A DNA stretch of 12,447 nt from Nanobdellota archaeon. GTDB lineage: Archaea; Nanobdellota; Nanobdellia; Pacearchaeales; GW2011-AR1. Under the pieces are notes generated by a model. That model was not told the DNA's origin. It saw only the letters and a list, made by a program, of their open reading frames with translations, and searched no databases. The position numbers and the translations under genes were made by a program. Each line of letters opens with the position of its first letter. The first letter of the stretch is position 1. Where the stretch lies: assembly GCA_020056045.1 (NCBI GenBank), contig JAGVIM010000065.1, positions 1-12,447 of the forward strand, written 5' to 3'. Shown one piece after another: positions 12,407-12,447 of the stretch.

Positions 12407-12447
12407 TGAAAAAGATAGAAATTAAACATAACGAGTTAACTCTTAAA
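12406..12447 (+). CDS. Start of a gene running off the window end (partial)
   Basis: Only 14 codons are visible (MKKIEIKHNELTLK), with no stop before the window end. The TATA box 25 bases upstream and the palindrome at the start support a real, leaderless gene. The sequence is too short to assign a family; the alternating pattern is compatible with a first beta strand. Confidence 0.55.
   Translation, partial: MKKIEIKHNELTLK

Noticed and set aside
1..12447. CRISPR array, tRNA or rRNA
   Set aside because: No regularly spaced repeats, no tRNA T-arm (GGTTCRA) context on either strand and no rRNA-like stretch were seen. The Cas4-like nuclease alone does not indicate CRISPR.

Overview
The window looks like archaeal chromosomal DNA, most likely from a small-genome DPANN-type lineage (Pacearchaeota/Woesearchaeota-like); the lineage is an inference. 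The DNA is very AT-rich and the proteins are rich in Lys, Glu and Ile. Most genes have an archaeal TATA box about 25-30 bases before the ATG and no Shine-Dalgarno site, the pattern of leaderless mRNAs. The genes are mostly accessory: nucleases, helicases, toxin-antitoxin-like pairs, phage-type regulators and small unknown proteins. I see no tRNA, rRNA, CRISPR array, transposase or integrase.

Layout. Positions 37-200 hold a dense set of nested inverted repeats that can fold as a multi-branched structure closed by a long stem and ending in a T tract. Next come three plus-strand genes: an unrecognised protein with a weak RNase H-like look (245-793), a Cas4/RecB-like PD-(D/E)XK nuclease with four Fe-S-type cysteines (844-1611), and an XPD/DinG-like Fe-S helicase split by a -1 frameshift near 2181 (1797-3727). 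From 3803 to 6210 the genes are on the minus strand: two small overlapping unknown genes (one with a DnaJ-type zinc motif), a DIP1984-family protein, a BRO-N/DinD-like protein and an AbrB-like protein. A second AbrB-like gene (6287-6472) diverges from the last one, and the two share a perfect inverted-repeat operator. A minus-strand HTH-nucleotidyltransferase/HEPN pair (6632-7812) follows.

From 8017 the plus strand carries a macro-domain ADP-ribosyl hydrolase, a NYN-domain ribonuclease with an embedded zinc knuckle, and RadC. Between the macro and NYN genes lies a GNRA-capped hairpin. RadC runs head-on, with a 4-base overlap, into a minus-strand operon of a winged-helix protein, a PIN-domain protein and a stand-alone HRDC protein (10038-12148). 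Just beyond that operon is a diverged fragment of a second radC (12273-12350), then a 20-bp perfect palindrome between a TATA box and the start of a further gene that runs off the end.

How the parts fit. The left three genes make a plausible DNA-processing module (nuclease plus helicase), possibly linked to the structured element. The middle and right are self-contained two- to three-gene modules, several with visible operator-like repeats. The radC remnant suggests recombination or cassette turnover on the right side. The most notable signals are the 37-200 structured element, the split helicase, the AbrB operator and the radC remnant.
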